Shown piece after piece: positions 6,286 through 8,047 of a stretch of DNA of 8,047 bases. Both the position numbers and the translations under genes were made by a program. The stretch spans positions 1 through 8,047 of the forward strand of contig JBEKDK010000134.1 of assembly GCA_050014395.1 (NCBI GenBank), read 5' to 3'. The notes beneath the pieces were generated by a model. The model did no database searches and had not been told where the DNA came from. It saw only the letters and a list, made by a program, of their open reading frames with translations. Source of the stretch: DASPOJ01 sp050014395. Lineage in GTDB: Bacteria; Acidobacteriota; Terriglobia; Acidiferrales; UBA7541. Numbering within the stretch: the first letter of the stretch is position 1; every line of letters begins with the position of its first letter.

Positions 6286-7428
6286 ATGAAGCGCCGTAGT
6301 TTTGTGGCACCGATCGTTTTCCTCTCGATAATTTTCTGTCTGCCGCGCACCACGTTCGCACAGCAGCGAATTCGTCCGCCGCTGCACACAAGGGGCGACG
6401 AAATCGTGGATGCCGCGGGCCGCGCCGTGCGCCTCACGTCAGTGAACTGGTACGGTTTCGACGAAAAGGAATATGTCGTGGGCGGACTGGATCACGCGCC
6501 GCTCGGCACGATCATCAAAGAAATCCAGGACATCGGCGTGAATTCCGTGCGGCTGCCGTGGGCCAACGAAACGCTGGAGCACGATCCGGTCGTCGCCGAC
6601 TACGCCGTGAAGGCCAATCCGGAGTTTCGCGGCAAACATGCCATGGAGATCATGGACGCGGTGATAGCGGCGCTGGCGCGTGCGCACATCATGGTGATTC
6701 TCGATAATCACATGAGCAACGCCGATTGGTGCTGCTCGGAACACGACGGCAACGGTCTGTGGTACAACGCCGATTATTCCGAAGCGGCATGGCTCGCCGA
6801 TTGGCAGATGATCGTTCGCCGCTATGCGAAGCAGCCGTGGGTGGTTGGCGCGGACCTACGCAACGAGCCGCGCGCCGGAGCGCAATGGGGCGGCTCCGAT
6901 CCGGCCCTTGATTGGTACGCTGCGGCCGAACGCGGTGGCAACGCGGTGCTCGCCGCAAATCCGAAACTGCTGATCATGGTAGAAGGCCCGCACTATTCCA
7001 CGGATTTCAGCGGCGTTTTCGATCATCCCATCGTGCTGAAGATCGCGGATCGGCTGGTCTATTCGCCGCATTTTTATGCTTCGGGGCAGCACGCGATGAA
7101 AAGCTACGATGAACTCAAGCAGCTCTACGATAAGCGCCTCGGCCCATTGCTCCACCCGGAATCCGGTGTGCCTCTGTGGGTGGGAGAATTCGGCGGGTGC
7201 CAAACGCTCGATTGCGGCGAGCAAAGCACTTGGATGCGCTGGTTCTTGCAGTATCTGAAGGAAAACAATCTGAACTGGAGCTATTGGCCGCTGAACGGCA
7301 CGCAATCGAGCGGCACCGGCCGGAGATACGACACGCTGGAACACTTCGGCTTGTTGTCGATGGATTACCAGAGTATCGCGGCGCCGAAAATCGTGGAATT
7401 TATGCACACGATCGAAGCGCCGCGCTAG
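6286..7428 (+). CDS. Secreted glycoside hydrolase family 5, endoglucanase-like
   Basis: This 380-residue protein starts with a Sec signal peptide (KRR, hydrophobic core 6-19, probable cleavage after TFA at 23-25). It is followed by a single GH5 (beta/alpha)8 domain with no carbohydrate-binding module. The GH5 set is complete: R89 in SVRLPW, H142 in ILDNH, acid/base E194 in LRNEP, H262/Y264 in SPHFY, nucleophile E301 in WVGEFGG, and W334 in WSYWPLN. Its pattern (LTSVNWYGF near the N-terminus, AAERGGNAVL, LLIMVEG, RLVYSPH) resembles bacterial endo-beta-1,4-glucanases such as Acidothermus E1, compared from memory. Endoglucanase is the best guess; mannanase or another beta-glycanase is possible. 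Cleavage would be retaining, outside the cytoplasmic membrane. AAGGGGG at 6275-6281 overlaps the SGNH stop and serves as ribosome binding site. The adjacent SGNH esterase could remove acyl groups from the same polymer. Confidence 0.92.
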   Translation: MKRRSFVAPIVFLSIIFCLPRTTFAQQRIRPPLHTRGDEIVDAAGRAVRLTSVNWYGFDEKEYVVGGLDHAPLGTIIKEIQDIGVNSVRLPWANETLEHDPVVADYAVKANPEFRGKHAMEIMDAVIAALARAHIMVILDNHMSNADWCCSEHDGNGLWYNADYSEAAWLADWQMIVRRYAKQPWVVGADLRNEPRAGAQWGGSDPALDWYAAAERGGNAVLAANPKLLIMVEGPHYSTDFSGVFDHPIVLKIADRLVYSPHFYASGQHAMKSYDELKQLYDKRLGPLLHPESGVPLWVGEFGGCQTLDCGEQSTWMRWFLQYLKENNLNWSYWPLNGTQSSGTGRRYDTLEHFGLLSMDYQSIAAPKIVEFMHTIEAPR

Positions 7429-7446
7429 GCACGCGCGCCGCGCTAA

Positions 7447-7455
7447 TGTTAAAAT
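7447..7455 (+). promoter_or_regulatory. Extended -10 promoter of tRNA-Ile
   Basis: TG at 7447-7448, one base, then TAAAAT at 7450-7455 forms an extended -10 element, which can act without a -35; none is visible upstream. Transcription would start near 7462, about 20 bases before the mature tRNA. Confidence 0.5.
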
Positions 7456-7483
7456 CGCTGGCACGCGCAATTTGCACGTCGAT

Positions 7484-8047
<564 letters not shown>

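Noticed and set aside
7417..7445. Direct repeat GCGCCGCGCTA (7417-7427 and 7435-7445)
   Set aside because: Eleven bases of GC-biased sequence at the end of the GH5 gene, with no structure or spacing pattern; probably chance.

Overview
The window looks like a piece of a GC-rich Gram-negative chromosome, most likely an Acidobacteriota (Terriglobia-like) genome. This rests on the style of the proteins (an RSH with a PNLYQSLHT loop, lipobox lipoproteins, an SGNH hydrolase and a GH5 enzyme of the kind common in that phylum), the mix of GTG, TTG and ATG starts, and a serine recombinase lying against a tRNA-Ile gene. The assignment is inference; no marker gene here proves it.

Layout, left to right. 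Positions 1-241 are an AT-richer upstream region with two mutually exclusive hairpins and a possible -10 box. At 242-2476 lies a complete bifunctional (p)ppGpp synthetase/hydrolase with HD, synthetase, TGS, Cys/His and ACT parts and intact motifs. The 160-nt gap after it holds hairpins and the first copy of a 60-bp direct repeat; the second copy lies inside the start of the next gene (2637-3323), an unrecognised lipoprotein built from two similar segments of about 65 residues. A clear promoter (3394-3422) then drives a second lipoprotein (3432-4916). It resembles the M1 aminopeptidase fold but appears to have lost all three zinc ligands.

Next comes a normal ridA (4984-5361) with a good ribosome binding site. 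It is followed by a hairpin and a secreted SGNH/GDSL esterase gene (5430-6276) split by a one-base frame change at an A6 run. Nine bases later an intact secreted GH5 endoglucanase-like gene starts (6286-7428). The SGNH and GH5 genes look like a two-gene unit for attacking decorated plant or microbial polysaccharide outside the cytoplasm.

The right end is a tRNA-Ile(GAU) gene (7484-7560) with an encoded CCA. On the minus strand is the 3' part of a serine-recombinase-like gene that enters from beyond the window. Its last 21 codons and stop are the exact antisense of the tRNA. This looks like the edge of an integrated element whose body lies to the right of the window.

No complete novel multi-gene system is visible. 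The best leads are the inactivated M1-like lipoprotein, the recombinase/tRNA overlap, and the repeat that has become coding sequence.
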